Shown here: piece after piece, positions 24,612 to 34,576 of the stretch | Layout: every line of letters starts with the position of its first letter | How positions within the stretch are numbered: position 1 is the first letter of the stretch | Assembly (NCBI RefSeq): GCF_022835695.1 | Contig: NZ_BQUV01000004.1 | Location: 310,001 to 374,000, forward strand | Direction: 5' to 3' | Origin: Bradyrhizobium sp. Ce-3 | GTDB lineage: Bacteria > Pseudomonadota > Alphaproteobacteria > Rhizobiales > Xanthobacteraceae | Length of the DNA stretch: 64,000 nucleotides | The notes under the pieces: model-generated | What the model was told of the DNA's origin: nothing | Seen by the model: only the letters and a program-made list of their open reading frames with translations | Database searches by the model: none | Made by a program: the position numbers and the translations under genes

Positions 24612-25094
24612 ATGCTCCGTAACCGCGAGTTGGTGCGCGCCATGCCCCTTCGAACAATGGCCTATCGAACAAGCGGGGCGCTGATGGCGTCCCTGATGGC
24701 TTTCCTTGTGGCTTCCCTTGGCGCCGCAGCGCTGCTGCTCGCTGTCTCGACCGAGACCCATGCGAGATCCGGAATCGCGCCGCGCGGCACGTTCTCCTCG
24801 CACCATCCGGCGTTCCGCCATCATGTCCGGACGCCAGGCATCGTGTTGCCGGGGACCAGCGGATATTACGACGACGCCGTCGCCGGCGTGCCCTTCGCCG
24901 CCGAGGTCCCGGCGCCGGCCTCGAACGACGTCCGTTACACCTACACCCAGGACGTGCCGTGGGACTGGGCGCATCGCTATCCGCCGGCCGTGGTGCCGTC
25001 GGATCGGCCCTATGTGTCGAGCTGCCCGACCGAGAGCGTCACGGTGCCCGGCCGCGGCGGCGACCGCACCATCAACATCATCCGGTGCTACTGA
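24612..25094 (+). CDS. Secreted or membrane-anchored protein of unknown function
   Basis: A 160-residue protein. A long hydrophobic stretch at about residues 23-45 (LMASLMAFLVASLGAAALLL) follows a basic N-terminus and ends ETHARSG, like an uncleaved anchor or late signal peptide. The mature part is Pro/Tyr/His-rich, with two Cys near the C-terminus (SSCPTESVTVPG and IIRCY) that could pair. An internal Met ten codons in is an alternative start. CtrA-like TTAA motifs lie upstream. No family is recognised. Confidence 0.65.
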   Translation: MLRNRELVRAMPLRTMAYRTSGALMASLMAFLVASLGAAALLLAVSTETHARSGIAPRGTFSSHHPAFRHHVRTPGIVLPGTSGYYDDAVAGVPFAAEVPAPASNDVRYTYTQDVPWDWAHRYPPAVVPSDRPYVSSCPTESVTVPGRGGDRTINIIRCY

Positions 25095-25129
25095 CGGCCA
25101 CCGCAGCAATCCGGATCGCGAAAGCAAAA

Positions 25130-25153
25130 GAGGCCGCCCGCAAGGACGGCCTC
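25130..25153. terminator. Bidirectional hairpin between secreted-protein gene and bfr
   Basis: GAGGCCG (25130-25136) and CGGCCTC (25147-25153) form a perfect 7-bp stem around a 10-nt loop, flanked by AAAA on the left. On the minus strand this gives a T-run after the hairpin, so it fits bfr termination best. Confidence 0.65.
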
Positions 25154-25193
25154 TCGCATTTCAGGCGCCGCTCTCCGCGCGCGAAGCAGCCGC

Positions 25194-25682
25194 TCAGGAC
25201 TCCTCGCCCTTGAGATGGCCGACGTGCTTCTGGGTGTAGAGCTCAAGACCAATGCGCTTGATCAGGTCGAGCTGGGTCTCGAGGAAGTCGATGTGATCTT
25301 CCTCGTCCTTCATCAGCTTCTCGAACAGGTCGCGGGTGACGTAGTCCTTGACGCCGTGGCAGTAGGTCGCCGCCTCCTGGTAGAGCGTGCGGGCGCCGAT
25401 CTCGGCGGCCAGATCGGCCTCGATGATCTCCTTGACGTCCTGGCCGATCTTCAGCGGATCGAGCACCTGCAGGTTCGGGAAGCCGTCGAGGAACAGGATG
25501 CGATCGACGAATTTGTCGGCGTGCTCCATCTCCTCGATGGACTCCTTGCGCCAGACCTTGGCCATCTCCAGGAGGCCCCAATTGTTGAGCATCCGGTAAT
25601 GCAGCCAGTACTGATTGATGGCGGTCAGTTCGCTGCGCAGCCCCTTGTTCAGATAATCGATGACCTTCGGGTCGCCTTGCAT
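25194..25682 (-). CDS. bfr: Bacterioferritin
   Basis: A 162-residue iron-storage protein that forms 24-mer shells in the cytoplasm. All ferroxidase ligands sit at the E. coli positions: Glu18, Glu51, His54, Glu94, Glu127 and His130. Met52, the axial haem ligand at subunit interfaces, is also present, so this is a true haem-containing Bfr. The start at 25682 was taken because [12 protein letters not shown] is the family N-terminus and GGAG precedes it. An Irr-type iron control element lies 40 bp upstream, which predicts repression when iron is scarce. The bfd gene follows upstream on the same strand. Confidence 0.96.
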   Translation of the reverse strand: MQGDPKVIDYLNKGLRSELTAINQYWLHYRMLNNWGLLEMAKVWRKESIEEMEHADKFVDRILFLDGFPNLQVLDPLKIGQDVKEIIEADLAAEIGARTLYQEAATYCHGVKDYVTRDLFEKLMKDEEDHIDFLETQLDLIKRIGLELYTQKHVGHLKGEES

Positions 25683-25722
25683 GATCCACTCCACCTGTCG
25701 TGGCCACCGTTGGCCACCTGAA

Positions 25723-25739
25723 TTTAGAACGCTTCTAAG
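25723..25739. promoter_or_regulatory. Iron control element (Irr-type) upstream of bfr
   Basis: TTTAGAACGCTTCTAAG is a near-perfect dyad (TTTAGAA-N3-TTCTAAR) of the form known for the rhizobial iron regulator Irr. It ends 40 bp before the bfr start. A copy sharing the 14-mer AGAACGCTTCTAAG lies upstream of the ETF-QO gene. Confidence 0.7.
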
Positions 25740-25904
25740 TCAGATTACCGGAGAGAGCAACCCTTCGCGGAAGCAGCGCGTGGATAACCGGATTCGGATG
25801 GATCGGCAGAGGCTAAGGCGTTCCGGCGACGGCAAAGCCGGTTCGCGGGGAAGAAAACGCGTCGAAACGGGAGCTGGAGCTTCGGTTCGGACCCGAAGAT
25901 TGAC

Positions 25905-26180
25905 TTAGCAGGCCGCGAGCGCGAATTCGGTGGCCGGCTCGGCGTCTTCGTTGGCGGCGTGGGGATGGCCGCTGTGGGGGCAGCCGGAGCAGCAGGCCTT
26001 GGCGCAGGGACCGAGCGCCTCGTCGATGATGGCCTTGATGGTGCGCGCGCAGCGGCCGCATTCGGCACTGCAGCCGAGGCAGCCGTACACCTGCTTGGCA
26101 TTTCGGGTCACGGACCCACCGCCATTGACGGCGTTGCGGACATCGTGGTCGCTGAGGACGTTACAGGAACAGACAATCAT
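25905..26180 (-). CDS. bfd: Bacterioferritin-associated ferredoxin with Cys/His-rich tail
   Basis: A 91-residue [2Fe-2S] protein that donates electrons to bacterioferritin to release stored iron. The N-terminal MIVCSCNVLSDHDV (Cys4, Cys6) and the later ECGRC (Cys41, Cys44) match the four ligands of Bfd; Cys34 and Cys37 are extra. E. coli Bfd ends near residue 64. This protein continues with a tail rich in Cys and His (CAKACCSGCPHSGHPH, residues 59-74) and ends in Cys. The start Met is fixed by the family although its ribosome site is poor. It lies 165 bp upstream of the bfr ATG region on the same strand. Confidence 0.9.
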   Translation of the reverse strand: MIVCSCNVLSDHDVRNAVNGGGSVTRNAKQVYGCLGCSAECGRCARTIKAIIDEALGPCAKACCSGCPHSGHPHAANEDAEPATEFALAAC

Positions 26181-26567
26181 CAGAGAAGGCAGGGTCCAAC
26201 GGGTGATGCTTGCCAATATGGATATTGTCGGCGCCCGCGGGATGCAAAAGGAAAAAGCAGTTCTTGTAGCAATTCCAAACTGATGCGGGATTCATATTGG
26301 AATGAATCTAAATCGGCCGGCCCGGGCTTTCGGGAATACCAAGCCCGCCGGGCCGGTCTGGCAGGCCCAATTCCCGCTGCCGTCGCCGCGAACCGCGGCG
26401 AGCACCTGCGCTCAGGCATGTGCGTTGCAAGATATTCCAAAAGCTGCAAGCATTTGGACGCGAATACGGCAGCGTCGTTCATTGATCATTCAAGCGGAAT
26501 ATGGAACCCTCAGGCGAGACAGATCGCCAACGCACGCTGTCCCTGCTCCCGTGAGAAAGGTGAGGTC
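26181..26567. other. Gene-free 387 bp with two hairpins between bfd and the secreted-protein gene
   Basis: No convincing gene is seen. GATTCAT/ATGAATC form a small dyad at about 26289-26308. CCGGCCCGGGCTT (26317-26329) pairs with AAGCCCGCCGGGCCGG (26341-26356) to give a strong GC hairpin. The bfd promoter must lie in the left part. Confidence 0.5.
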
Positions 26568-26873
26568 ATGAAGAAGACATTGCTGGCGCTTTGCGCCGCC
26601 GCCACTCTGGCGGTTTCGGCTGTGGCGGTGCCCGCCCCCGCCCAGGCACAACGCGGTGTCGCCGCCGGCGTCGCTGCGGGATTGATCGGCGGCGCCATCG
26701 TCGGTGGCGCGATCGCTTCGCAGAACGGCTATTACGGTCCGGGCTATGGCTACTACGCGCCCGGTCCGGCCTATGTCGCCGAGCCCGGTTACGGCCCCGA
26801 CTGCTTCTGGCAGCGCCAGCGCTTCTGGGACGGCTACACCTGGCGCGTTCGCCGCGTCCGCGTGTGCGATTGA
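26568..26873 (+). CDS. Small secreted Gly-zipper protein, paralogue A
   Basis: The 101-residue product has a signal peptide (MKKTLLALCAAATLAVSAVA, cleavage near AQA-Q). A glycine-zipper-like segment follows (GVAAGVAAGLIGGAIVGGAI), then a Tyr/Gly/Pro-rich linker and the C-terminal block QRFWDGYTWRVRRVRVCD. The same architecture and C-terminal block occur in the next gene, so the two are tandem paralogues. The Gly zipper suggests membrane association or self-assembly. The function is unknown. Confidence 0.8.
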   Translation: MKKTLLALCAAATLAVSAVAVPAPAQAQRGVAAGVAAGLIGGAIVGGAIASQNGYYGPGYGYYAPGPAYVAEPGYGPDCFWQRQRFWDGYTWRVRRVRVCD

Positions 26874-27109
26874 TCGCCGTTCATCGAGATTAAATCGAAC
26901 CAGATGTCCCGGAAAACCGACTGTTTGTCCGGGACGTCTGCTGTAGATGGCCAGAAAAAACCGCTTTTTTGCGCGATGAGCCTGCGGGCGTTTACTTTCG
27001 GTTGACTGTTCTGCGCTGTTTAGCAAGACAGCAGTTCGAGATCAGCGTGCGAGTCACCTCAACCCGGCGTCGGAGCACGACGCCACCACCTTCCAGGAGA
27101 GCCAAAGAC

Positions 27110-27394
27110 ATGAAGAAGACTTTAGCTGCCCTTGTCGCCGTTACCACGATTGCCGGTTCGCTGGCGGTTGCTCCGGCCGCCAAGGCTGGTGACGGCGGCG
27201 CCGTCGCGGCCGGCGTTGCCGGAGGCCTGATCGGCGGCGCCCTGCTCGGCGGCGCGATCGCGGGCGCTCGCCCGGCCCCGGTCTATGTTGCACCGGCCCC
27301 GACCTACGTCGAAGAAGCTCCGTGCCGCTGGGTGCGTGAGCGCTTCTGGGACGGCTACGGCTGGCGTTTCCGTCGCATCCAGGTTTGCGACTGA
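27110..27394 (+). CDS. Small secreted Gly-zipper protein, paralogue B
   Basis: This 94-residue protein is a paralogue of the preceding gene. The signal peptide (MKKTLAALVAVTTIAGSLAV, cleavage near AKA-G) is followed by GVAGGLIGGALLGGAIAGA, a Pro/Val linker, and the C-terminal block CRWVRERFWDGYGWRFRRIQ with VCD at the end. Two conserved Cys (one before WVRERFW and the penultimate Cys) could form a disulfide, as in paralogue A. A good intrinsic terminator follows. Confidence 0.8.
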   Translation: MKKTLAALVAVTTIAGSLAVAPAAKAGDGGAVAAGVAGGLIGGALLGGAIAGARPAPVYVAPAPTYVEEAPCRWVRERFWDGYGWRFRRIQVCD

Positions 27395-27427
27395 TCGACC
27401 GACACGCTTTCAGCATCACACTCGAAA

Positions 27428-27451
27428 ACCCGGCCTCGCGGCCGGGTTTTT
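27428..27451. terminator. Intrinsic terminator after paralogue B (bidirectional)
   Basis: ACCCGGCC (27428-27435) and GGCCGGGT (27440-27447) form an 8-bp stem with a TCGC loop, followed by a T-run. An A-run on the left makes it usable on the minus strand for the convergent transglycosylase gene. Confidence 0.85.
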
Positions 27452-27479
27452 GTTTTCCGTCACCGAGCGGACCTTGGGA

Positions 27480-28733
27480 TCAGCGCTGCCCGTTCATCGC
27501 GCGCAGCACCGCCTCGCTCGGCCAGCAATCGACCTTCAGCCCGGCCTGCTTCTGATAGGCGCCGAGCGCCGCGCGGGTCTGCATCCCGGCCTTGCCGTCG
27601 AGCTTGTCCTTGTAGAGGCCGATCTTCGTCAGCTGCTGCTGCATCGCCTCGACATCGGCGGAGCGCAGCTGCTTCGACGCCGACCATGGCGTCGCGAACG
27701 GCTGCGGGCTCGTCATGCGGTCGGCGAGATGGCCGACGAACAGCACGTAGAGATCGGAGAAATTGTACTCCTTGATCACGAAATAGTTCGGCGTGGTCAG
27801 GAAGGCCGGACCGTAGATCCCTTCCGGCTGCAGCAGCGAGGCCGATTGCGCCTGCTCGGCGGCGCTGAGCTTCTCGCCGCGCACCGGCACGAAGCCTGCC
27901 CGCAGCCACTGGCCGATCGGTTTCGTCACCTCAGGCACGCCTGTCGTGCAATCGGCATTGGCGGGTGCCGTGACCTCGTAGGCCCAGCGCACGCCGGGCT
28001 GCCAGCCCTTGTTGACCAGCTGCTGCGCCGCGGAGGCGAGCGCGTCCGGCACCGAATGCCAGATGTCGACACGGCCGTCGCCGTCGAGATCGACGCCGTG
28101 CTTGTAATACTCCGACGGCAGGAACTGGGTGTAGCCGGTCGCCCCCGCCCAGGACGACCGCATCTCCTTGCGCGTCACCACACCCTCGCCGAGGATCTTC
28201 AGCGCCAGAATGAACTCGGTGCGGTACTGATCCTTGCGGCGGCCGACATAGGCCTGCGTCGCCACCACGCGCAGCGTGTCGTAGGGCAGCGAATAGCGGC
28301 CGTAGTCGGTTTCGCGGCCCCAGATCGCGAGCACGATCGTGGCGGGAACGCCGAACCGCTTCTCGATCGCATCGAGCGAGGAACGATGCTTCTGCAACAG
28401 CCGCTGCCCCTCCGCGGCAAGCCGCGCGATCGAGGCTTCCTTGATGTAATCGGCCGGCACCTGCACGAACTCGGCCTGCGCCGGCGCGCCGGTCTTCGGA
28501 CGTCCGGGCAGGATCAGGTCGGGCAGCTTGTAGTCGGGCTCGAGCGAGCGCGTCTCGCGATCGAAGGTTTCACGCGACACGCCGGCGGCCTCGGCTTCCG
28601 GCCATACCGAGGCGATGAACTGGGCGAACGCGGCGTCGGCGGCGTGCGAAGGTGACACGACGGCGGACGAGGATGCCAGCAGGAGCCCGAAGGCAAGCGC
28701 GCGGAGGAATGCCAAATGCAACGACCTGTTCAC
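27480..28733 (-). CDS. Lytic murein transglycosylase (MltB-like) with peptidoglycan-binding domain
   Basis: An exported enzyme of 417 residues that cleaves peptidoglycan glycan strands to 1,6-anhydro-muropeptides. A signal peptide (LHLAFLRALAFGLLLASSS, cleavage near SHA-A) leads to an SLT_2/MltB catalytic domain with the catalytic Glu in WGRETDYGRY and a Tyr/Gly segment WAGATGYTQFLPSEYY. A C-terminal PG_binding_1 domain follows (VEAMQQQLTKIGLYKDKLDG). A GTG at 28733 starts the signal peptide; a longer frame to 28799 adds 22 residues without a better site. Confidence 0.9.
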   Translation of the reverse strand: MNRSLHLAFLRALAFGLLLASSSAVVSPSHAADAAFAQFIASVWPEAEAAGVSRETFDRETRSLEPDYKLPDLILPGRPKTGAPAQAEFVQVPADYIKEASIARLAAEGQRLLQKHRSSLDAIEKRFGVPATIVLAIWGRETDYGRYSLPYDTLRVVATQAYVGRRKDQYRTEFILALKILGEGVVTRKEMRSSWAGATGYTQFLPSEYYKHGVDLDGDGRVDIWHSVPDALASAAQQLVNKGWQPGVRWAYEVTAPANADCTTGVPEVTKPIGQWLRAGFVPVRGEKLSAAEQAQSASLLQPEGIYGPAFLTTPNYFVIKEYNFSDLYVLFVGHLADRMTSPQPFATPWSASKQLRSADVEAMQQQLTKIGLYKDKLDGKAGMQTRAALGAYQKQAGLKVDCWPSEAVLRAMNGQR

Positions 28734-28836
28734 GCAGCGGTCCAACGGGCGCGCCCTTCGGCGAACACCCGCGATATCCAGTGCCGTGAGCCTTATCACG
28801 ACACCGGATTGCTGTGAACCTTCAGCGGCCGCGCTA

Positions 28837-28885
28837 GAGCATGATCCGGAAAAGTGCGAAGCGGTTTTCCGAAAAGATCATGCTC
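28837..28885. repeat. Palindromic intergenic repeat (GAGCATGATC arms)
   Basis: GAGCATGATC (28837-28846) pairs with GATCATGCTC (28876-28885). The inner GGAAAA and TTTTCC also pair. Copies or fragments of the same unit occur at 13060, 21527 and 52110. Confidence 0.75.
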
Positions 28886-28934
28886 AAACAAAGAGCTGAA
28901 GCGCGATGACGATACAACCTGATCTCATCGCGCT

Positions 28935-29519
28935 TTAATGCCCAACCTGCTGCTTGGCGCCTTCGATCGAGTCGTTCGACAGCTTGTCGACGATGGCGAT
29001 GCCGATGGCCGACAGGATGAAGACGCAGTGGATGATGGTCTGCCACATCACGCCGGTCTCGGTATAGGTGCCCTTGCCGGACGACAGCGCGCCCGCCTCG
29101 ATGAAGGTGCGCAGCAGATGGATCGAGGAGATGCCGATGATCGCCATCGCCAGCTTGATCTTCAGCACGCTGGCATTGACGTGGCTGAGCCATTCCGGCT
29201 CGTCCGGATGTCCCTGCAGATTGAGCCGCGAGACGAAGGTCTCGTAGCCGCCGACGATCACCATCACCAGCAGGTTCGAGATCATGACGACGTCGATCAG
29301 GCCGAGGACGGCGAGCATGATCTGCTGCTCGCTGAAGTCGAAGGCATGGGCGAACAGGTGCCACAGTTCCTTGAGGAACAGCACGACATAGACGCCCTGG
29401 GCGATGATCAGGCCGACATAGAGCGGCAGTTGCAGCCAGCGCGATCCGAAGATCAGCATCGGAACGGGACGCAGCGAGCGGCCCTTTAGAGGGGCACGCG
29501 CGTCGGAAACAGCGGACAT
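28935..29519 (-). CDS. YqhA-like (TIGR00645/UPF0114) membrane protein
   Basis: A 194-residue inner-membrane protein with about four hydrophobic helices ([40 protein letters not shown], and two near residues 120-135 and 160-180). The middle segment [20 protein letters not shown] with [21 protein letters not shown] is the hallmark of this family. The function is unknown. The stop lies about 50 bp from a palindromic repeat. Confidence 0.85.
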   Translation of the reverse strand: MSAVSDARAPLKGRSLRPVPMLIFGSRWLQLPLYVGLIIAQGVYVVLFLKELWHLFAHAFDFSEQQIMLAVLGLIDVVMISNLLVMVIVGGYETFVSRLNLQGHPDEPEWLSHVNASVLKIKLAMAIIGISSIHLLRTFIEAGALSSGKGTYTETGVMWQTIIHCVFILSAIGIAIVDKLSNDSIEGAKQQVGH

Positions 29520-29683
29520 GTTGGAGTGCTCGCGGAATTGAAATTGCGGAGCGCTCTATCTACGCAATCCCGCGCGCTTGAAAAGCGACAACTGGCCGCA
29601 GATTGCGCCGCGATGCCGTCACGATCCTGCAAAGGGGAACAACCGAGCGCGGCGCGATGGCCGCGTTCGACCGCTTGAACCGG

Positions 29684-31333
<1,650 letters not shown>

Positions 31334-31605
31334 TCGCGGTCCCTGCAAACGAGAGGATTTTTGGAAATTTTGCTGCCGCCGATGTAACGGCCGGCCCCCG
31401 AAAGCGCAACCGCGGGGCGTGCGTTTTCCATCCGTTCACCACGTTGCGTCCATTCACCACGGGTGATTACGGGTTCGACACCATGTGTGCGCCGAATCAC
31501 GACAATTGAAACCATCTTTTAATAAATCAGGCCAAAACTCGTTCGCAACGCCGGAAAACGGCGATTTTCGCGGCAGAACCGCGACCAAACAGTTGAGGCC
31601 ACGTC

Positions 31606-31848
31606 ATGGCTACCATTATTTCAGCACCCCTTTCGCGTCCGGCGATCAAAGGCGAGGCGACGCTGTTCGCCGAATTCCGCGCCTTCTGGCGGGCTTTCGT
31701 CGCCAAGGCTTTCCATCCCTATCGGCCGGAACTGCACTATATGCGCGGCCCGGGCCCGGCCTGCCGTGCCAAGCAATTGGCGCTCTCACCGGCCGTCCGG
31801 TCGATGCTCGCCGATATCCGGACCGCGAAGACGCGCAAACCATCCTGA
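31606..31848 (+). CDS. Small protein of unknown function
   Basis: An 80-residue basic protein with GAGG ahead of the ATG. It has an aromatic helix (LFAEFRAFWRAFVAKAFHPY) and a Lys/Arg-rich end, with no signal peptide. No family is recognised. It lies in an AT-rich promoter-like region after ettA and before the hydroxyacid dehydrogenase gene (127 bp away). Codon use fits the genome, so it is probably real. Confidence 0.55.
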   Translation: MATIISAPLSRPAIKGEATLFAEFRAFWRAFVAKAFHPYRPELHYMRGPGPACRAKQLALSPAVRSMLADIRTAKTRKPS

Positions 31849-31974
31849 CCCGCGCGGCAATCGCCGCTTTTTGAAAGCGCGGCCGCTTGCGCGCCTGCCG
31901 ATTGCGCGCGACCATGACGGGCATCCCGACGGTCGATCTCCCACCGTCGTCCTCACCCTGAATGGACCTTTCCG

Positions 31975-32937
31975 ATGACGCGGCTCCGCTGTGCAATCCT
32001 CGACGACTATTTCGACATCGCGCTCTCGCTGGCCGACTGGCCGGCGATCGAGGATCGGGTCGAGGTCACCGTGTTCGACAAACCGTTCGCGAGCGAGGCG
32101 GAAGCAGCGGCCAAGCTGAAGGACTTCGAGATCATCTGCGCGATGCGCGAACGCACTCCGTTCCCGAAGAGCCTGCTCGACGCGTTGCCCAAGCTGAAGC
32201 TTCTGATCACGTCGGGCATGCGCAACGCCGCGATCGACATGGAGGCCGCCAAGGACCGCAAGGTGATGCTGTGCGGCACCCAGTATAGCCGCGATCCCAC
32301 CGCGCCCCTGACCATGGGCCTGATCCTGGAATTGACCCGCGGCATCGGCCGCGAGAATGCGCGCATGCACGCCGGCGGTGCCTGGCAGACCTTTGCCGGC
32401 ACCGAGATCGAGGGCAAGACGCTCGGCGTCATCGGCCTCGGCAAGCTCGGCAGCAAGGTCGCCGGCATGGCCAAGGCGTTCGGCATGAACGTGATTGCCT
32501 GGAGCCCCAACTTGACGCCGGAGAAGTGCAAGGAGGCCGGCGTCGGCTATGCCGGCAAGGACGAGCTGTTCGCGACATCAGACGTCATCACCATCCACGT
32601 GGTGCTGAGCCCGCGCTCGCGCGGGCTGGTGGGTGCCGCAGATCTCGCCCGCATGAAGCCATCGGCCTATCTCGTCAACACCGCGCGCGGGCCGATCGTC
32701 GACGAGGACGCCCTGCTTGTCGCGCTGCGTGAGAAGAAGATCGCCGGCGCCGGCATCGACGTGTTCTCGGTCGAGCCACTGCCGATCGATCACCCGCTCC
32801 GCAAGCTCGACAATGTCGTGATCACGCCGCATCTCGGCTACGCGACGCGCGAGAGCCTGCAGACGCATTATCAGCAGATGGTCGCGTGCATCGATGCCTT
32901 CACCAGGGGTGGCGAGCCGCCGCGGCGGCTCGCCTGA
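31975..32937 (+). CDS. D-2-hydroxyacid dehydrogenase, NAD-dependent
   Basis: A 320-residue cytoplasmic oxidoreductase. The NAD-binding motif GLGKLGSKVAG lies near residue 147. The catalytic triad of the family is visible: Arg in NTARGPIVDEDAL region (preceded by VVLSPRSRGL), Glu in VFSVEPLPIDHPL and His in VVITPHLGYATRE. It resembles glyoxylate/hydroxypyruvate or phosphoglycerate-type dehydrogenases of the short (about 320 aa) class without an ACT domain. The substrate is uncertain. A bidirectional terminator follows at once. Confidence 0.9.
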   Translation: MTRLRCAILDDYFDIALSLADWPAIEDRVEVTVFDKPFASEAEAAAKLKDFEIICAMRERTPFPKSLLDALPKLKLLITSGMRNAAIDMEAAKDRKVMLCGTQYSRDPTAPLTMGLILELTRGIGRENARMHAGGAWQTFAGTEIEGKTLGVIGLGKLGSKVAGMAKAFGMNVIAWSPNLTPEKCKEAGVGYAGKDELFATSDVITIHVVLSPRSRGLVGAADLARMKPSAYLVNTARGPIVDEDALLVALREKKIAGAGIDVFSVEPLPIDHPLRKLDNVVITPHLGYATRESLQTHYQQMVACIDAFTRGGEPPRRLA

Positions 32938-32960
32938 GCAGCGGACGTCCTCCGGCAACA

Positions 32961-32989
32961 AAAAAGGCGCGCTGTTCGCGCGCCTTTTT
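32961..32989. terminator. Intrinsic bidirectional terminator
   Basis: AAAAAGGCGCG (32961-32971) and CGCGCCTTTTT (32979-32989) form an 11-bp stem with A and T flanks on each side. It serves both the hydroxyacid dehydrogenase and the convergent transpeptidase gene. Confidence 0.88.
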
Positions 32990-33012
32990 CAATGACGAAT
33001 GTGCCGGTTGGT

Positions 33013-34248
33013 CTAGCGTACCGTGACCGGCGCGGGCAGCGGCTGCACCGTGGTCGGCTGCGTGCCGGGCAGCGGGGCGGCCTGAGCCTGGGTCGGTGCG
33101 GGAGCCATCGGGTTCGGCGGCGGTGCGGCGGACGCCGTCGTCGTCCCCGGGGCAGCGCCGCCGGGCAGCACGACCACGCGGGTGCCGACCTTGGCGCGCT
33201 CGAACAGGTCCGAGACGTCCTCGTTCAGCATGCCGATGCAGCCCGACGAGACGAACTTGCCGATGGTCGACGGCTGGTTGGTGCCGTGAATACGATACAC
33301 GGTCGAGCCGAGATACATCGCGCGCGCCCCGAGCGGGTTGCCGGGTCCGCCGGCCATGAAGCGCGGCAGATAAGGCTGCCGCTCGATCATCTCGGTCGGC
33401 GGATGCCAATCCGGCCACTCGGCCTTGCGGGTGATCTTCTGCACGCCGGTCCAGGTGAAGCCGTCGCGGCCGACGCGGACGCCGTAGCGGATCGCCCGGC
33501 CATTACCCAGGATGTAATAGAGGTAGGTGTTCGGCGTATCGACGACGATGGTGCCGGCCGGCTCCTTGGTCGCGAACGCCACTTCCTGGCGGCGCAGATT
33601 GGGGGCCAGTTGCGCCGGGCCGTCTTCCGGCTGCTCGTCCGCAGGCAGCGACGCGATCTGCAGCGGCTTGCCATTGGCATCGACCGGCGCCTGCTGCTGC
33701 GGCACCGCACCGGTCACGCCCTCGGGCGGACGCATGCCGCCGCGGTCGTCGCCATAGGACACGCCGGCGGCCGGAACACCATTGTCGCGATTGGCCTGCT
33801 GCGCGCCGGGACGATCGCCATAGATCACCGGCGGCGGCCCCATCGGCCGGCCATAGCGCGGATCATCGGGCGACATCACCGGACCAGTCGGCGCGCCACG
33901 GTCGGAATAGACCGGGGGAGCGTTCATCGGACGGCCATAGCGCGGATCGTCGGGCGACATCACCGGACCGGTCGGCGCACCGCGATCGGAATAGGCCGGC
34001 GGACGGCCATAGCGCGGGTCGTTCGGCGACGTCACCGGGCCGGGCGGCGGCAGCGCAGCCGAATCCTGCCCGTCGTCGTCATTGAGCGCGTCGAAATCCG
34101 GCATGCTGCCCTGGGGGTAGGGCTGCGGCGCCGTCGAATAGGCCGTGCCTTGCGGCGCCGGATAACCCTGCTGCGCATGCGCAAACGAGGTTCCTGCCAC
34201 GCCGAGAGCCGCGGCAGCGCAAATCGTCAGAATGCGGTTGATCATCAT
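33013..34248 (-). CDS. L,D-transpeptidase (YkuD) with Pro-rich repeats
   Basis: This 411-residue exported cell-wall enzyme has a signal peptide (MMINRILTICAAAALGVAGT, cleavage near AHA-Q). A Pro/Asp-rich region (about 70-150) holds three copies of the unit TGPVMSPDDPRYGRP. The YkuD domain follows, with HGTNQPSTIGKFVSSGCIGM, including the catalytic Cys in SxGCIGM. A Pro/Ala-rich C-terminus ends the protein. It forms 3-3 cross-links in peptidoglycan or attaches proteins to it. The repeats probably span or bind the wall. The ATGATG start at 34248 begins the signal peptide. Confidence 0.92.
   Translation of the reverse strand: MMINRILTICAAAALGVAGTSFAHAQQGYPAPQGTAYSTAPQPYPQGSMPDFDALNDDDGQDSAALPPPGPVTSPNDPRYGRPPAYSDRGAPTGPVMSPDDPRYGRPMNAPPVYSDRGAPTGPVMSPDDPRYGRPMGPPPVIYGDRPGAQQANRDNGVPAAGVSYGDDRGGMRPPEGVTGAVPQQQAPVDANGKPLQIASLPADEQPEDGPAQLAPNLRRQEVAFATKEPAGTIVVDTPNTYLYYILGNGRAIRYGVRVGRDGFTWTGVQKITRKAEWPDWHPPTEMIERQPYLPRFMAGGPGNPLGARAMYLGSTVYRIHGTNQPSTIGKFVSSGCIGMLNEDVSDLFERAKVGTRVVVLPGGAAPGTTTASAAPPPNPMAPAPTQAQAAPLPGTQPTTVQPLPAPVTVR
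33841..34040. repeat. Tandem in-frame repeats within the L,D-transpeptidase gene
   Basis: A unit containing CGGCCATAGCGCGGATC and the following SPDDPRYGRP-coding segment recurs about every 75-85 bp, three times (near 33841, 33925 and 34000). The third copy is more diverged. Such tandem coding repeats can change copy number by slippage. Confidence 0.75.
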
Positions 34249-34576
34249 TGCTCTTGTATAGTCCCCAAGCCACACCGGACCGTTAACGGCCCAATGCAGG
34301 AAGATAGCGGCGCATTCAAGACAAATCCGCGAAACCCGGGCTATTCCGGGCCTTTTGTGATCACGCGTCAGCGCTGCGGCAAAGATGTCTCATGGTCCGG
34401 CAAAGTCTGTCTACGTGGCCAAAGTCACCAATCGCCCGCATTTTGTAACAAACAGTCCCGGGACGTTGCGATATCCTCGAATCGGCCTGATTCGCGGCTC
34501 GCGATCCGGCTTTCTCGTGTGGTCACCGCGTTCCCTGGATATCAACACCCTCCCGTAGAAGGGGGAACCCGCGCCC
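34249..34576. other. Divergent promoter region without a gene
   Basis: This 328-bp gap lies between the transpeptidase and the Pro/Ala-rich protein gene. It is modestly AT-richer, with TTTTGTAACAAAC at about 34440. I see no further gene, repeat or RNA in it. Confidence 0.5.

Noticed and set aside
26285-26310. An iron control element upstream of bfd
   Set aside because: The GATTCAT dyad does not fit TTTAGAA-N3-TTCTAAA, and no other match was seen between 26181 and 26300.
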